A stretch of DNA of 64,000 nucleotides, taken from assembly GCA_941918925.1 (NCBI GenBank), contig OW799233.1, forward strand, positions 132,896,333 through 132,960,332, written 5' to 3'. Position numbers and translations under genes: made by a program. Positions 12,763 through 24,689 of this stretch are shown here, one piece after another (position 1 is the first letter of the stretch; every line of letters begins with the position of its first letter). Source of the DNA: Phyto melanocephala (Eukaryota > Arthropoda > Insecta > Diptera > Rhinophoridae). The notes below the pieces were generated by a model. It searched no databases, was not told the DNA's origin, and saw only the letters and a list, made by a program, of their open reading frames with translations.

Positions 12763-13130
12763 CAAGGCGAATTCATACAGGTGAAATTATCAGCCCAGCT
12801 GATGGGGAGACTTTATGTCAAAACAGGTTGAATTTGCCTTATTAATGCAGGGAAGGGAAATGTGATTTTGAGTTATGTATTAAACAATTAACTTACGTGT
12901 ACTTTTTCGATAATAAATGTGCTAAATTTATGTATATTTGTTGCTTTTAGGGCATTAATAATGTGTTTCAAGCAATTATATCCTTTTTTAAATCAAATTT
13001 TATTATATTTAATATGTAAAAACAACTTTTTCACCCCTGATATACGAATTGGCCTTGACATAAAACATCTCATGAAAAGTTGCTTTGTTGTATCAATTCG
13101 CCGTTGCATATACCTTATGGATATGCCTTG
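12763..13130. mobile_element. CAAGG MITE family B (B2)
   Basis: 368 bp, same ends as B1 and highly similar along its length, including ttggccttgacataaaacat and a right end with the cgccgttgcatatacc block. Flanked on both sides by ggtagaag. Non-coding. Confidence 0.92.
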
Positions 13131-13138
13131 GGTAGAAG

Positions 13139-13346
13139 CAAGGCATATTTATTCATCAGGTACTCTTGATTCGCCAGCTGATTATTTTTTTCAACACTTA
13201 TTTTAAGTTTCAACTGTCAAAATGCATAAATAAAAAACAATTTTCTCTCTTTTCTAATTTATTTCAAAAGTCAAACTTCATATATAAAAAATATAAACAA
13301 AAAATTCTCTCCGAACTGCAATTACCTGATGAATAAATATGCCTTG
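13139..13346. mobile_element. CAAGG MITE family A (A2)
   Basis: 208 bp with both terminal repeats (CAAGGCATATTTATTCATCA and its complement) intact. Flanked by ggtagaag on both sides. It is the best-preserved family A copy in the window and serves as the empty-site reference for the B1 insertion in A1. Confidence 0.92.
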
Positions 13347-13354
13347 GGTAGAAG

Positions 13355-15784
13355 TCTATAAAAGGGAAACATAAATTTTTAAGAAGAATATTTTTAAAAC
13401 TTTTATTTACTTTATTTTTATCTGAAATTGGCTTAAAATAATAGAGGAAGATGGTTGTATTTTCAACTTGTAAAATTTTTATTAATAAATACATATGTAT
13501 TGTGTTGTGTGTATTGCAAATTCTTCACATTTGTGTTTTTGGATGTATGTCGTGTAAATCTGCTGAAACAATGCTTGTGTGAATTACATATGTAAAAGTT
13601 ATATGACAAACTTTTGACTGGAGTGCATTCTATTTGGATCTGACAAAGTATTTGATATAAAATATTTTTGGCGCTTAGTGACACAAGATAAAGCAAATAG
13701 GGAAAAATTAAATAAATTAACAAAAACATAGACATTTTTAGTTTGCTGATTAAAAAAGAAAACAGAACATAAATGTTTATTTAATTTAAGGAATGTTTGT
13801 AGATAATATTGTGACGAAATTTTTTTATCCCATTATTACATGCTTTGTTTACAAAAATCATTTTTAATAAAAAACAAAGTAGAAACAAAATTCGCCTACA
13901 AAAAGACATTGAGTTATCTGTATGCTCAAAAAACAAATCAAGTAATCCGTACTTTATTCATGTAGTAGCGGTGTCAGAAGTACGATAAGTATGGATTTTC
14001 TTAAGCCAAGTACAAAATGCTTGATTTAAGAATAAATGTGTCAGGTACGAATTCTTTAATTTGGGAACAGTTAAGCCGAAAAAAGTGTGATTTTAAGAAT
14101 TATTAGATTGACTTAAGCCCGAAACCGTTCTTGATGAAATCTTAGAACAATATTAATTGAAGTATAAACGAGATTGAATTAATTAATCAAAAGCGCTTGT
14201 TTCAAGAATTCGTAACTTGGTTGGATCGTTGGATAGTACAGTAAGTTTATTAGTTATGCTTTGACATTTATACAGCGATACGTTTTATTAAAACTAAAAA
14301 GGAAAACTAACGGACATGGCATAAAACGTAAATTAACTCGTAAACTGCTACAGCGTTATTGTTGTAAACATTATTACTTATAGCTAAAGTATGATAAACA
14401 AAATGAGAATTATAAAAACATATTTGAAAAGTTACAGAGTGTATTTACCTAAGAAATTTTTTTTTATTTTGAGAGAACATAGACTTAATTTAAGAATTTA
14501 ATTCTTATTTAAAAAGTGTTGTACTTGAGTCTGTAAATTAAGCCCGTTTTGTACTTGTTTTAAGAGAGTCAGCAATAAATCTTACTTGAATTTTAAGCAC
14601 GATTTCGGACTAGACTTAAGAATTTAATTCTTGGATTTAGAACTCCATTTTATGTAATTATATACGCACTAATGAAAGTAAAACTTATAAAATATCTGTA
14701 AAAAGACAGTTTTGATAGACATACTCAACAACAGATGCATCAAAAAAGTCATATGTCATATATAAAATATTTACATAACGTCTGAAAGAGGCTTTAGCAA
14801 ATACTCACTTCTAATAAAATTCTTTAACATAATTTGTTCACTTAATTAAGGGTGCTAGAGAACTATATCGGTTGTATTCATATGCATACATAAATACCTA
14901 TATGTGGCAATAAAATTATTGTAAAATAGTTTTACAAAAAATCCCATCTAAATACATTTATTAGATTTAATTGCATAAAACAAACGTTTACGTTGCACAC
15001 AACGGAATAAATAAAATTTGAAATAATTGTGAAGAACCCAAAAGTAAAGTATCTTTTACACAGCAACACAAACCGCAAGGTCGTTTGTCGTATTGGCGAA
15101 ACAATTGTTGGTGGTGCAAATCTTTTTATTAATAAAACAAACAATAAAGAGAAACGAAACTTAAGAGAATGCAAACCTAATCGTAAGAGATTTTTTTTTT
15201 TTTAGTTTTAGACTAAAGAGAATTTTGTTAATTATTAAAGAGGCTTGTTTTTTTATTAACAAATACTACTAGTATATTTTTTTGTATTTTTTAAATTAAT
15301 TTATATTTTTTTTGCACAAATTTGTTTATGTGTGTATGTGTGTATTTTTATATGTAAATTTTTATGTAAAATAGTTATGATTTTCTCGAACATTAACAAA
15401 ATTTATTATTATTTTGTATGTATTTGGTTTTTTATGAATTATTTATTTTCTTTAGACGCAGAATTTTTAAAGCATTAGCAATTTTTGTTGTTGCTAGTTT
15501 TCAAAAAAAAAAAAAACGATATGGTTTTTGTAAATATTGTTTTTTAGATTGGCACGTTTGACGTCGTCAGTATGTTAAAAATAAACAATTAAAAATTTAC
15601 ATTTTAAATTGAAGAATTTAGCAAAATTTGGTTTTTGCAAATGAAATGTGCCTAAAATAAAGTTGTGTATTATGAAAAATTGAATATATTAGATAATTTG
15701 CTATACATAAGACTTTAATAAAATGTTTTTAATTAACTTATGTATTGCCAAATTGTATTCAAAAACAACATCTTAGAAAATACC
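13355..15784. other. Unassigned stretch with an imperfect large inverted repeat
   Basis: Mostly AT-rich. Between about 13990 and 14640 there are mirrored motifs: cttaagccaagtacaaaatg near 14001, against ttaagcccgttttgtacttg near 14537 on the other strand, and the phrase aagaatttaattctt occurring twice (near 14491 and 14617). This could be an old foldback or MITE. Poly-T tracts lie near 15190. No coding frame is recognisable. Confidence 0.4.
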
Positions 15785-16222
15785 TATGGCTCAGCTGGGA
15801 TTCAATGCCACGTTTTCTCTAACCAGTATACACGTTTGTATGTATGTATGTTGATGTTGTAATGTTGTTTTTGTGAAAAAAAAATCGAGGTGGTCGTGGG
15901 TTTTTGCTCATATCTCAGTTGTTTATGCACCGATGTTTCTGATTTTCAATACCGATCTACTCCCGAATATTTCTGATATTTAAATACCTCACCCGAGTCC
16001 AAGCGATGTCGGGGGGCTTCAAAAAGTTGATTTCAACATACACACGGACAGACGGACAGACGGTCAGACGGACAGACTGACAGACTGACAGGGCTTAATC
16101 GACTCCCCTATTCATAAGCTTTCAGAAAATATATACTTTATGGGGTCGGAAATCAAAATTGTAGAAATTTCACACGGAATGACAAACCTATATATACCCT
16201 TTTTCACTGTGTGAAGGGTATA
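15785..16222 (+). repeat. TATACCC-ended interspersed repeat (copy 2)
   Basis: Carries ggctcagctggg, gaggtggtcgtggg, a (GACGGACA)-like tract at about 16045-16091, atatatactttatggggtc and the end gtgaagggtataa. The same blocks occur in reverse order and orientation at 4931-5561. The left end is truncated or undefined. Non-coding. Confidence 0.7.
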
Positions 16223-17658
16223 ATAAGGCGAGATATTTTTATTTTCAGCCAGCTTTTTTTTACTTATATGTAATGGGTATATTCAAATATAAAAATCCTT
16301 ATTTTTAAATGTTACATTCAATAAAGAATATGGCTCTACCACTGAATGCAACGATGTTAATTAAATCTTACTAGAAAAACGAAATATTCGAAACTCGAAG
16401 AAGCTTGAAAATTATGTAGATGCAGGTCAATGTTAGCTTCCATTATCTACCGTTTGGCTGGCACCAACAAAGTTTTGGCATTGTATTCAGTAGGACCATT
16501 TTTGACTCAAATTAGATAATTGTTATCAAAAGTACCTCGTGGCTAAACAGAGCTTTAAGTTTTCCATCTCATCTAATATGATGCTATCGATTTTGCGCCA
16601 AAAAAAACTAATATTGTAGCCGATTACACAAAACAAAAAACCTATAAGAATTATAGTTCCGCAGATATGCCATTTTAAATATGTTCTTGTATGGAAAGTA
16701 CAACGCTCCCCAATTTGAAGTCACATAATTATTATAATGAAATATTAAATTTTCTATTAAGAATTATGATTTATTATTTTAAGGGCCATTATTACAACTT
16801 GCCGTTAGTTAAAGGCAGGATTTTGTCGGACCGATTAATGGCTTTCCATTATAAGGCCTTCATTTATTATTTCTCTTCCCCTGCTCCGACTATATCGATG
16901 TTTGGTTGGTATAAGACAAATGAGATAAAACACACAAGGTGTTTATATTATAGATGTAAAAGCTTTCTAGATATCTCATAAAATATATATTATTTAAATT
17001 GAAAATGACACGTCTACTGTTATTTTCCAGAATTTTTTATGATAACACTTGATTCGAATTTAAACATTAAGGTATTATGTATTAGGTATTACCATTAATA
17101 TGCTACAAAAATCGTTGTTTTTTTATTGGTGGTGGGTGTGGCACCCACTTAATATTTAAAGCAAAATGCACGTTTATATATACATATATTAAAACAAAAA
17201 AAAAAATCAATTCGGTCCAGCCGTTTTCCGATTTAGATTATTAAATCAATGAGCTTAAGAGTGGTCGTGGTCGACTTTCATTTTCGTAAGAATCAAAGCT
17301 GCAGTCGTTCTTAAGTGATGCGAATACTAACAAACGAGATTGTATTCTTATTAATATACAGTTATAAAAGATAAACAATATCTATTGATAAACTGTAACT
17401 AAAAATGTGTGCAAACAAGTAAACAACTTTAACTATGCAATAGAAAAATTTTATATGTTCGTAATTTGAATAATTATTCAATTTAATTCTTGAACTCTGG
17501 TAATGATATCAAAATTAATGCAATCTTAAGTATATTGGAAGAAATATAATAAAATTCTTGTACTTGTTCAATTAAAATACTGTAGCTTGAAGTTATTAAT
17601 TTGTGTACAAAATTTATGTGTTCGGAAATCGACGAAACTGTAACAAGTTATTTAATAA
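16223..17658. other. Unassigned stretch
   Basis: No recognisable gene. The phrase cggtccagccgttttccg near 17213-17230 is the kind of sequence seen inside dispersed fly repeats, so part of this is probably old repeat. The longest frame (about 96 codons at 16691) has no recognisable motif. Confidence 0.4.
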
Positions 17659-18316
17659 TACCTGTGCTGCCATGGGTATATATAGCTTTGTCATTCTGTC
17701 TATAATTTCTACAGTATACAATTCTGACCCAACAATGGTAAACTAGTGCATGTCGGTGGCTCCATCTATTTGTCATACCGTCCGAATATCCATATGTCTG
17801 TCCGTTTATCTCTCTGTCAGTAAATTACAGTTTTGGTTAAAGTCAACTTTGAGAAGCTGCCACATGATGTACAAATCTATATGTGTTGCAAGTATTAAGC
17901 ATATATTTTGAAATAAATTGCTACTAGAATTTTGAACTATCGCCAAAAAACTTTCTGAGATATAAATCCATAAACACGAATGCCTCTGTTTTTTCCTATT
18001 TTTTTTTTCATAAAAACGATAATTTTACAGCCCTGCAATACTTTAGAGAAACACTTGTTGCCATTTATAGATATAGTACGTCTTGATGAGAAAAAATGCC
18101 AAATAGGTTCGAAACTTACGGAGATATAGAAACCAAAATAAAACAACGTCTGTGTTTTCCTAAAATTTACAAGCAAATTTAAATTTTTTTCAGCTTCCAA
18201 ATAATCGAGATGATCAAATATAATACAAAATATACTATCTAATACAGACAACACTATAGGAAATAAAAATTCCGTGATGGCCGCCATTAAAAAGTATCTG
18301 AGGAGTCTAAAATAAA
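17659..18316 (-). repeat. TATACCC-type repeat (copy 3), truncated
   Basis: Starts at a decayed end (gctgccatgggtatatatag) aligned with copy 1 and shares actttctgagatat with it. It runs straight into the start of copy 4 without its own second end, so copy 4 was inserted into it or joined to it. Confidence 0.55.
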
Positions 18317-18619
18317 ACAAGTAAGAGCACTATATTCGGCTGTGCCGAATCTTTTATATCCACCACCAATTTTGTGTACATTTAAAGTACATTATTTATT
18401 ATTTTGTTAATCACTATGGAATAATCTCTTTAAAATTAAATATGTATTACTTTCTTTATAGAGGGTGGTTAATTTTTAGGGGCCCCTGTTGAAGGTGAAC
18501 CACACATAAGCAACAAGTTTTTTTTTGCATTTCATTTGACATTTCTCAATCTCAGACTGACTTAATTTGAACAGTAGAAAGATACCTATATGAGCAACGC
18601 GTTAAAGTTATTCAGGTTT

Positions 18620-18811
18620 AATTATTTATTTTATTTGATCTCTTTTTTTAAATTTTCATATTTAAATATCCAATTTTTGTATTTAAATTCTCAATATTTC
18701 GCTACTCCTTCGTGTAGCATCTTCAGGAAAATTCATTATTATTAATTAGTAATTAATTAATTAATTAATTATTATTAATTAATTATTTGTAAATTAATTT
18801 TCAGGTTTAAT
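18620..18811 (-). mobile_element. Short Penelope-like fragment with 10-bp duplication
   Basis: This 192-bp insert lies inside the mariner relic, flanked by attcaggttt on both sides (18610-18619 and 18812-18821). The uninterrupted relative at about 24840-24860 has a single attcagttt. On the minus strand it holds a CTGAAGA...GAAA core around a GCTAC/GTAGC hairpin. That resembles the hammerhead motif known from Penelope-like pseudo-LTRs. Family assignment is inference. Confidence 0.45.
18697..18726 (-). ncRNA. Hammerhead-ribozyme-like core (degenerate)
   Basis: Minus strand: CTGAAGA (18726-18720), a T, a five-pair stem GCTAC/GTAGC with an 8-nt loop, then GAAA (18700-18697). This matches CUGANGA-stem II-GAAA of the hammerhead, with one extra base before stem II. 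A short AT stem III can be drawn, but stem I is weak. Cleavage is not established. Confidence 0.3.
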
Positions 18812-19079
18812 ATTCAGGTTTTTTTATGAAAATGGGCGTTCAAAACAAAATGCATTTTATGCACTTCGTAATTCTTTTGATCAACATAATCCTGCCTTCT
18901 TAGTTCGTTGAATGGGAACCACTGCTGGTTTTTGCGATAGTGTGGCAAAAGAGCAGTCAACATCGCCTCATCATCATGCCCAACAATTGAGCATCAACAT
19001 TGTCATTGAAAATTTGGACCATCAGATACTTCGATATGCTACTAAAATGCTTTTGCAAATGTAGTCTTTCAATGAAAGT

Positions 19080-19860
19080 GGGCGTTAAAGTAGGAGTGTC
19101 AATAAAGTTTCTGCTAATAAATACAACTTAGATATTTCAATATAGTCCTTTATTTTCCAAAAAAACATTGTCAATAGAGAAATTACATGAATTTAAGACG
19201 AACCGTTATATGGGAGGTAGGCATTAAAGTGGACGTGTCACCTAAACTTTTTGGCACAACAATTACATTGATTAGAAGGATATACGCAGCAAATTTGATC
19301 ATCAAACCTCTAACTTTGGCGGTTTTATGAGCTTTTAAATTTCATGAACGGTAAATAACGTGAAAAGTGGGCGTTATAGTAGGCGTGTCAAAGTTGTTTT
19401 TGCGAACGAGTACAACTTAGATGTTTCAATATAGCCCTTTTTTATTCCAAAATTTTTATTAATAGAGAAATTATATGAATTTTAGGTAAAGCGTTATATG
19501 GGAGGTGGGCGTAAAAGTGGGCGTGTCACCTTAATTTTCTGGCACAGTAATGGCATTGCCTAGGGGGCTATACGTAGCAAATTTGATCATCATATCTCTA
19601 ATATTGCTGGTTTTATGAGCTTTTAAATTTCAATAACGGTGGATAACGTAAAAAGTGGGCGTTATAGTAGGCGTGTCAAAGTTATTTTTACGAATGAGTA
19701 CAACTAAGGTGTTTCAATATAGCCCTTTATTATTCCAAAATCTTTATTAATAGAGAAATTATATGAATTTTAGCTAAAACGTTATATGGGAGGTGGGCGT
19801 AAAAGTGGGCGTGGCATATTGATTTTCCGTTACAAAAAAGCCCCTCACCAGAAAGCAAAG
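19080..19860 (+). repeat. 288-bp tandem units, three copies
   Basis: The phrase tgggcgtta.agtagg starts at 19080, 19368 and 19656, exactly 288 bp apart. Each unit includes ttatatgaattttag, a gttatatgggaggt phrase and a tgggcgtg block. The last unit runs into the family's conserved tail. Non-coding. Confidence 0.85.
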
Positions 19861-20608
19861 TGTGCAAAATTTCAGAGTCGTACATCCAATTTTGTTGCTT
19901 TTATGACGTTTTTGTTTTTAAATATACCGAAAAATACACTGTGCGGTATAAATTTTCGTACATTTTGATAGATAACTCCTTTCCTAATGCATAGATTTAT
20001 ATAATTTTCGGGGAAAAATATTTTTTTTAGTCGGGAAATATATATTCGAAGTTTCATGAGTCTACGTTAATCCGTTTGGACACAATTCCATTTTATTCGA
20101 TGTTCGAAGGACACGGTTTTTTCGACCTACTCTTGCTTTTCGAGCTATAACTCACTTCCTAATATTCCGATATTGCCTATTTTCAATACCAAACAAGCTT
20201 TGTCTATAAGAAAGATTCTGGCAAAATTTGAGCCCCCTAGCTATTTCGGTGCGACCTCTATCGTGCTTTCAACAGACGGACAGACGGACGGACATAGCTA
20301 GATCGTCATCAAATCAAACCCTGATTCAGAATATATATACTTTATGGGGTCTAAAATGGATATTTCGATGTGTTACAAACGGAATGACAAAATGAATATA
20401 CCCCCACCATTTTGTTGGTGGCGGGTATAATTAAAGATTTATTTTCTTTTAATTTGTTGTAATATAATTTCAGTTCTCTTAGTTCAAAGTAAGAATGAAT
20501 TTTGAAAGTATTTGCACTGAAGACGTTTAGAAGTTGAAAATCTTTTTAAATTATCAATGTTTATAACTTTAGGATGTTTTTGCTAAACTAAAAAAAATTA
20601 AATCATAG

Positions 20609-21394
20609 CAGGGATGAAAATCATGGTACAATTGTACTTTTTTTGGTACATTTTTGACTAGGTTGATACCGTGGTACTACCGCGAGCTACTTGGTACAAT
20701 TTAAAAATTCCAATGTCTCACTACATGGCAACAATAATTTTGTCTATGCTCTCTTTAATTTTGTTTGTATATGCCTTTTTTTATACTGTCAACTTCTCTG
20801 TTGTTGGTTCAATGCTGTTGTCAAAACGAATTCGTGTACCAAGTCTGCAACAACAAAATCTGTCTAGTACTTTATTTCATTGAACTTAGATCACACAAAG
20901 ATTCAAATATTTCCTATTTTTGGTCTGAGGTATCTCAGATGAAAAATGAATTAAATGAGTTCATGTTCCCAGATATTTCAAGAAGAGAAATTTTGTCTAT
21001 TCCGCATTCCTCGACCATTGTCGAACGAGTTTTTTCTTTCCAAAACCTAATTAAAACAAAGGATAGAAATAGAAATAGGATAGAAACTATTTCAAATTCG
21101 ATACAAACAAAGGATTAACTAAAGTCAACAAATTCTTGTTGCTTTAATTTGAAAATAACAGAAAATTTATTATCTAAAAGTATTTAATAAATAAAATTTG
21201 TTAAACAAGCGATCTTTACGTATGTATCTATGAATGTAATATTTTTTATTGTATACTTCTGAATTTTTATAAACATTTTTGTTAAGTTTATGTTTTTATT
21301 AATAAATATTAAAAAAATGGTACCGTCATGACCTAAAAAGTACATTTTGTTTTCATATGTGGTACAAAATCATAAAAGCCATTTTCCTTCCCTG
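20609..21394 (+). mobile_element. hAT deletion derivative with perfect 8-bp duplication
   Basis: 786 bp. The left end is cagggatgaaaatcatggta and the right end complements to cagggaaggaaaatgg, giving imperfect terminal repeats that start CAGGGA. Perfect target duplications aatcatag lie at 20601-20608 and 21395-21402. Subterminal ggtac motifs recur at both ends. Inside is only the C-terminal part of a transposase. The length is far below a full hAT element, so it is non-autonomous. Confidence 0.92.
20915..21118 (+). pseudogene. hAT transposase C-terminal fragment
   Basis: Reads FWSEVSQMKNELNEFMFPD and then REILSIPHSSTIVERVFSFQ, ending KTKDRNRNRIET. This is the hAT dimerisation region, with the ERVFS block and the basic KRNR-like end. 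The upstream half of the gene is missing. It sits inside the element with CAGGGA ends, so it marks that element as hAT. It differs clearly from the fragment at 11139-11462 and represents another family. Confidence 0.8.
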
Positions 21395-21402
21395 AATCAT
21401 AG

Positions 21403-21960
21403 TCAGCTAAAGCTTAAAATGCGATTGTGTTGGTGAGCGAATAACCCAGCAAACAAGAACTCAAGAATTTGATACATGATGTGAGTTATATATTCTTAAT
21501 AAATATTTTACGCTTTCGAACTAAACAAATAATTTTTAAATGGTTTAAATCAAAGAAAAAAATCATATTTTTTATAAAAGTTAAAACACATACAATTGTT
21601 ATTTTTTTTAGAAGAAATAAATATGCAATGCATTTTATTTTTTAAGATTAATTCAATGAAAACAACAAAAACTATTTAAATTTCATTTAAGTTTTTGTAC
21701 TCAAATCTTCCAAAAGCTTATCTTACATCCTTTAGCACACTCTAACTTGATCCGAAATTTGCTTATTATTCTATTATTATTTATTTCTAAAATTAAGCTT
21801 TAAATAGTTTTTTGTAATTATAATGATTTTAAACTGTGAAAGGAAATAGTTTTTTAGTTTATAATACTTCTTTTTTTTTTTTTTTTTTGTCAATACTGTT
21901 TTTGTTCCGAAAAATTTGACAAACGTTAAAACGAATGTTTGTTTATTTATATCTTAGAAA
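21403..21960. other. AT-rich spacer
   Basis: No gene or element could be supported. Poly-T at about 21871-21888. Confidence 0.5.
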
Positions 21961-23316
21961 CAACAAGAAAGAGCGCTATATTCGGCTGTGCCGAATCTTT
22001 TATACCCACCACCAATTTTGTGTACATTTAAAGCACAATATTTATTATTTTGTTAATCATTATGGATAAATCTCTTGCTTTTGGCCGATATTTTGTTAAA
22101 TACATAATTGAACCATACAAATATTATAATTACAAAAAGAAATAATAATAATAATAATTTTCTAAATAATTTTTGTTTTATTTAAATTCAACATCGACCC
22201 TTAAAATATAACCACTCTTTATAACTTCGATATGCTACTAAAATGCTTATGTAAATGTAGTCTTTCAATGAAAGTGGGCGTTAAAGTAGGCGTGTCAATG
22301 AAGTTTCTGCAAATAAATACAACTTAGATATTTCAATATAGTCCTTTATTTTCCCAAAAACTTTGTCAATAGAGAAATTATATGAATTTAAGATAAACCG
22401 TTATATGGGAGGTAGGCGTTAAAGTGGGCGTGTTACCTAAACTTTTTGGCACAACAATTACATTAATTAGAAGGAAATACGTTACAAATTTCATCATCAT
22501 ACCTCTAATTTTAGCGGTTTTATGAGCTTTTAAATTTCATTAACGGTAGATAACGTGAAAAGTGGAAGTTATAGTGGGCGTGTCAAAGTTATTTTTGCTA
22601 ATGAGCTCGACCTAGATGTTTCAATATAGTCCTTTTTTATTCCAAAATCTATATTAATAGAGAAATTATATGAATTTTGGGTAAAACGTTATATGGGAGG
22701 TTGGCGTAAAAGTGGGCGTGGCACATTGATTTTCAGTTACAAAAAAGCGCTTCACCAAAAAGCAAAGTGTGTTCAGAGTCGTACATCCAATTTTGTTGCT
22801 TTTATGACGTTTTTGTTTTTAAATATACCGAAAAATACACTGTGCGGTATAAATTTTCGTACATTTTGATCGATAACTCCTTTCCTAATGCATAGATTTA
22901 GATAATTTTCGGGACAAAATATTGTTTTTACTCAGAAAATATATATTCGAAGTTTCTTGCGTCTACGTTAATTCGTTTGGACACAATTCCATTTTATTCG
23001 ATGTTCGAAGGACACGGTTTTTTCGACCTACTCTTGCTTTTCGAGCTATAACTCTCTTCCTAATATTCCGATTTGGCCCATTTTCAATACCAAACAAACC
23101 TTGTCTATAAGAAAGATTCTGGAAATTTGACCCCCCTAGCTTTTTGGTGCGACCTCTTTCGTGCTTTCAAGAGACGGACAGACGGACGGACATAGCTAGA
23201 TCGTCATAAAATCAAAATATATATACTTTATGGGGTCTAAAATGGATATTTCGATGTGTTACAAACGGAATGACAAAATTAATATACCCCTACCATTTTT
23301 TTAGTGGCGGGTATAA
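21961..23316 (+). repeat. TATACCC repeat (copy 5, 1.36 kb)
   Basis: Same start palindrome and closing hairpin as copy 4. It has two 288-bp units (22275 and 22563). The end of the shared mariner relic survives as a right terminal repeat, cgacccttaaaatataacc at about 22196-22214, but the mariner left half is deleted. That places it in the same lineage as copies 4 and 6. Confidence 0.8.
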
Positions 23317-24550
23317 AAATGGAACATTTGAAACATCTGTGCTGTATTTTGGAAATTCTGAATGTTGTGTATTCAGTAGAATGAAATAAATATTAAAACT
23401 TTTGTACTCTTTAACACTTTATTAAACAAAAAAAAAAAAAATGATTGTTTAGTAATTCTAAACAACTGTATTATTCCACTGTTGTTATGTACTTCTTAAA
23501 GTTTAATCTATAAATAAAACAATAATTACTGCGTTATTTTAAGCAAAAATTATTTCATCAGTTTATGGTAAAGAAAAACAATGAGTATCTTTAGGAGATT
23601 CGTGTCAACGACTTTTAAATAATGATTAAAACAACTAACGAATTGTATACTTATAAGTTTTAGATAAACTTTTAACATAAATTATGTATAAAAAAAAATT
23701 ATAGAAAAAACAGTTTAAAAAAAATTGTAAGAAAATAATTAAATACATTTTTTTTCTCTTTACACAGAAAAATTTATAATTGATGAAATAAATAAAATAA
23801 ATAATATGTGAATTGCTTTTAATTCTACTAACACTTTTAATTTACGTAATATATTTTTTAAGATATTTTGTATACTAGCCAAACCCGGCGCGCGTTGCTA
23901 CGCCCCTTAATGAATAAAAATGCATTCAGAATTTTAATTGAATATCAAGTGCAAAACGCTAAAAATTATAACTTTTTTTTAATGGTTTTGCTATAGTTTA
24001 AAAAAAAGATACACAAACTTTTAGTTTCTAGGCAGTTTATTTCAAAAAGATCTGGATAGATTTTTCATAAAAAAAATTGTGTATTATTATTTTATTATTT
24101 AAGTTCCAAATATGGGTGTATCTATGCCATATAGAATTGGTTTTGAAGATTTTGAAAGCATTAACTATTTACATTGAATATAAATTTTTTATTTATTCAG
24201 TTTAAGATTTTGCTAGAAAAAATTTTTTAAGCATTTGCTACTCCCTGACAAAATATTTAGCTACGCCAATGGTTCCAAACAAAATAAGTGTGATAAATTT
24301 TGATTTTATAAATTTTATTTTTTTAAACTTATAAATGTCGTACAAACTTTTGATTTAACTCATAAACATATAAATTTATCCAAATTATGAGATAGTTTTT
24401 TATAAGACAATTAATTTACTAAATAGCATTTTGTTTTCAACGCTTTTATTGTAGTCTCCCTTAGAAACTTAATTTACAAAAACAGTGTTTAAAGCTAACA
24501 GAACAGCGTATTAAACCAGTTGAATACACCCAAAAATGATTAAATTTAAA
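23317..24550. other. AT-rich spacer with a short GC-rich motif
   Basis: Very AT-rich except tactagccaaacccggcg and the following cgcgttgctacgcccc (about 23873-23908). Such phrases typically mark the end of dispersed insect repeats. The rest is unassigned. Confidence 0.4.
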
Positions 24551-24689
24551 ACAAGTAAGAGCACTATATTCGGCTGTGCCGAATCTTTTATACCCACCAC
24601 CAATTTTGTGTACATTTAAAGCACAATATTTATTATTATTATTATGCTATGGAATAATTTCTTTATAATAATATATGTATCACTTTCTT

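Larger units (their letters stand above)
12152..13354. mobile_element. MITE cluster with four copies of one 8-bp target
   Basis: The order is ggtagaag, element A1 (with B1 nested inside), ggtagaag, element B2, ggtagaag, element A2, ggtagaag. The 8-mers sit at 12152-12159, 12755-12762, 13131-13138 and 13347-13354 and are identical. Three outer elements from two related families therefore share one target sequence. The unoccupied site would have read ...aaggtagaag|tctataaaag.... Confidence 0.9.
18462..19026 (+). mobile_element. mariner-like relic inside repeat copy 4
   Basis: The left terminal sequence gagggtggttaatttttagg and the first transposase codons (an EQR.KVIQ block near 18594-18616) match the copies at 24690 and 28453. 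The right half, including the right terminal repeat, is deleted after ggaccatcagat. A 192-bp Penelope-like piece interrupts it. Dead. Confidence 0.7.
18317..20430 (+). repeat. Large composite TATACCC repeat (copy 4, 2.1 kb)
   Basis: Starts acaagtaagagcactatatt, followed by the palindrome ttcggctgtgccgaa and a CCACCACC block, and ends with a hairpin-like ccaccattttgttggtgg before cgggtataa. Inside, in order, are a mariner relic, three 288-bp units (starts 19080, 19368, 19656), and a conserved tail with a GACGGACGGACA tract and ctttatggggtctaaaatgg. No translated frame is convincing. Copies 5 and 6 share this layout. Mechanism of spread unknown. Confidence 0.8.

Noticed and set aside
13357..13364. 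TATAAAAG, a TATA-box-like motif directly after the MITE cluster
   Set aside because: Such motifs are expected often by chance in AT-rich DNA, and no initiator or transcript start evidence is visible.
19872..20057. A 61-codon minus-strand frame, almost the same as one at 26449-26634
   Set aside because: It lies in the conserved tail of the TATACCC repeats. Copy 5 lacks the start and has stops, and similarity follows the DNA identity of the repeats, so it is a by-product of a non-coding repeat.
23873..23908. GC-rich phrase as a possible promoter or CpG island
   Set aside because: Only about 36 bp long, and its wording resembles the end of dispersed insect repeats.
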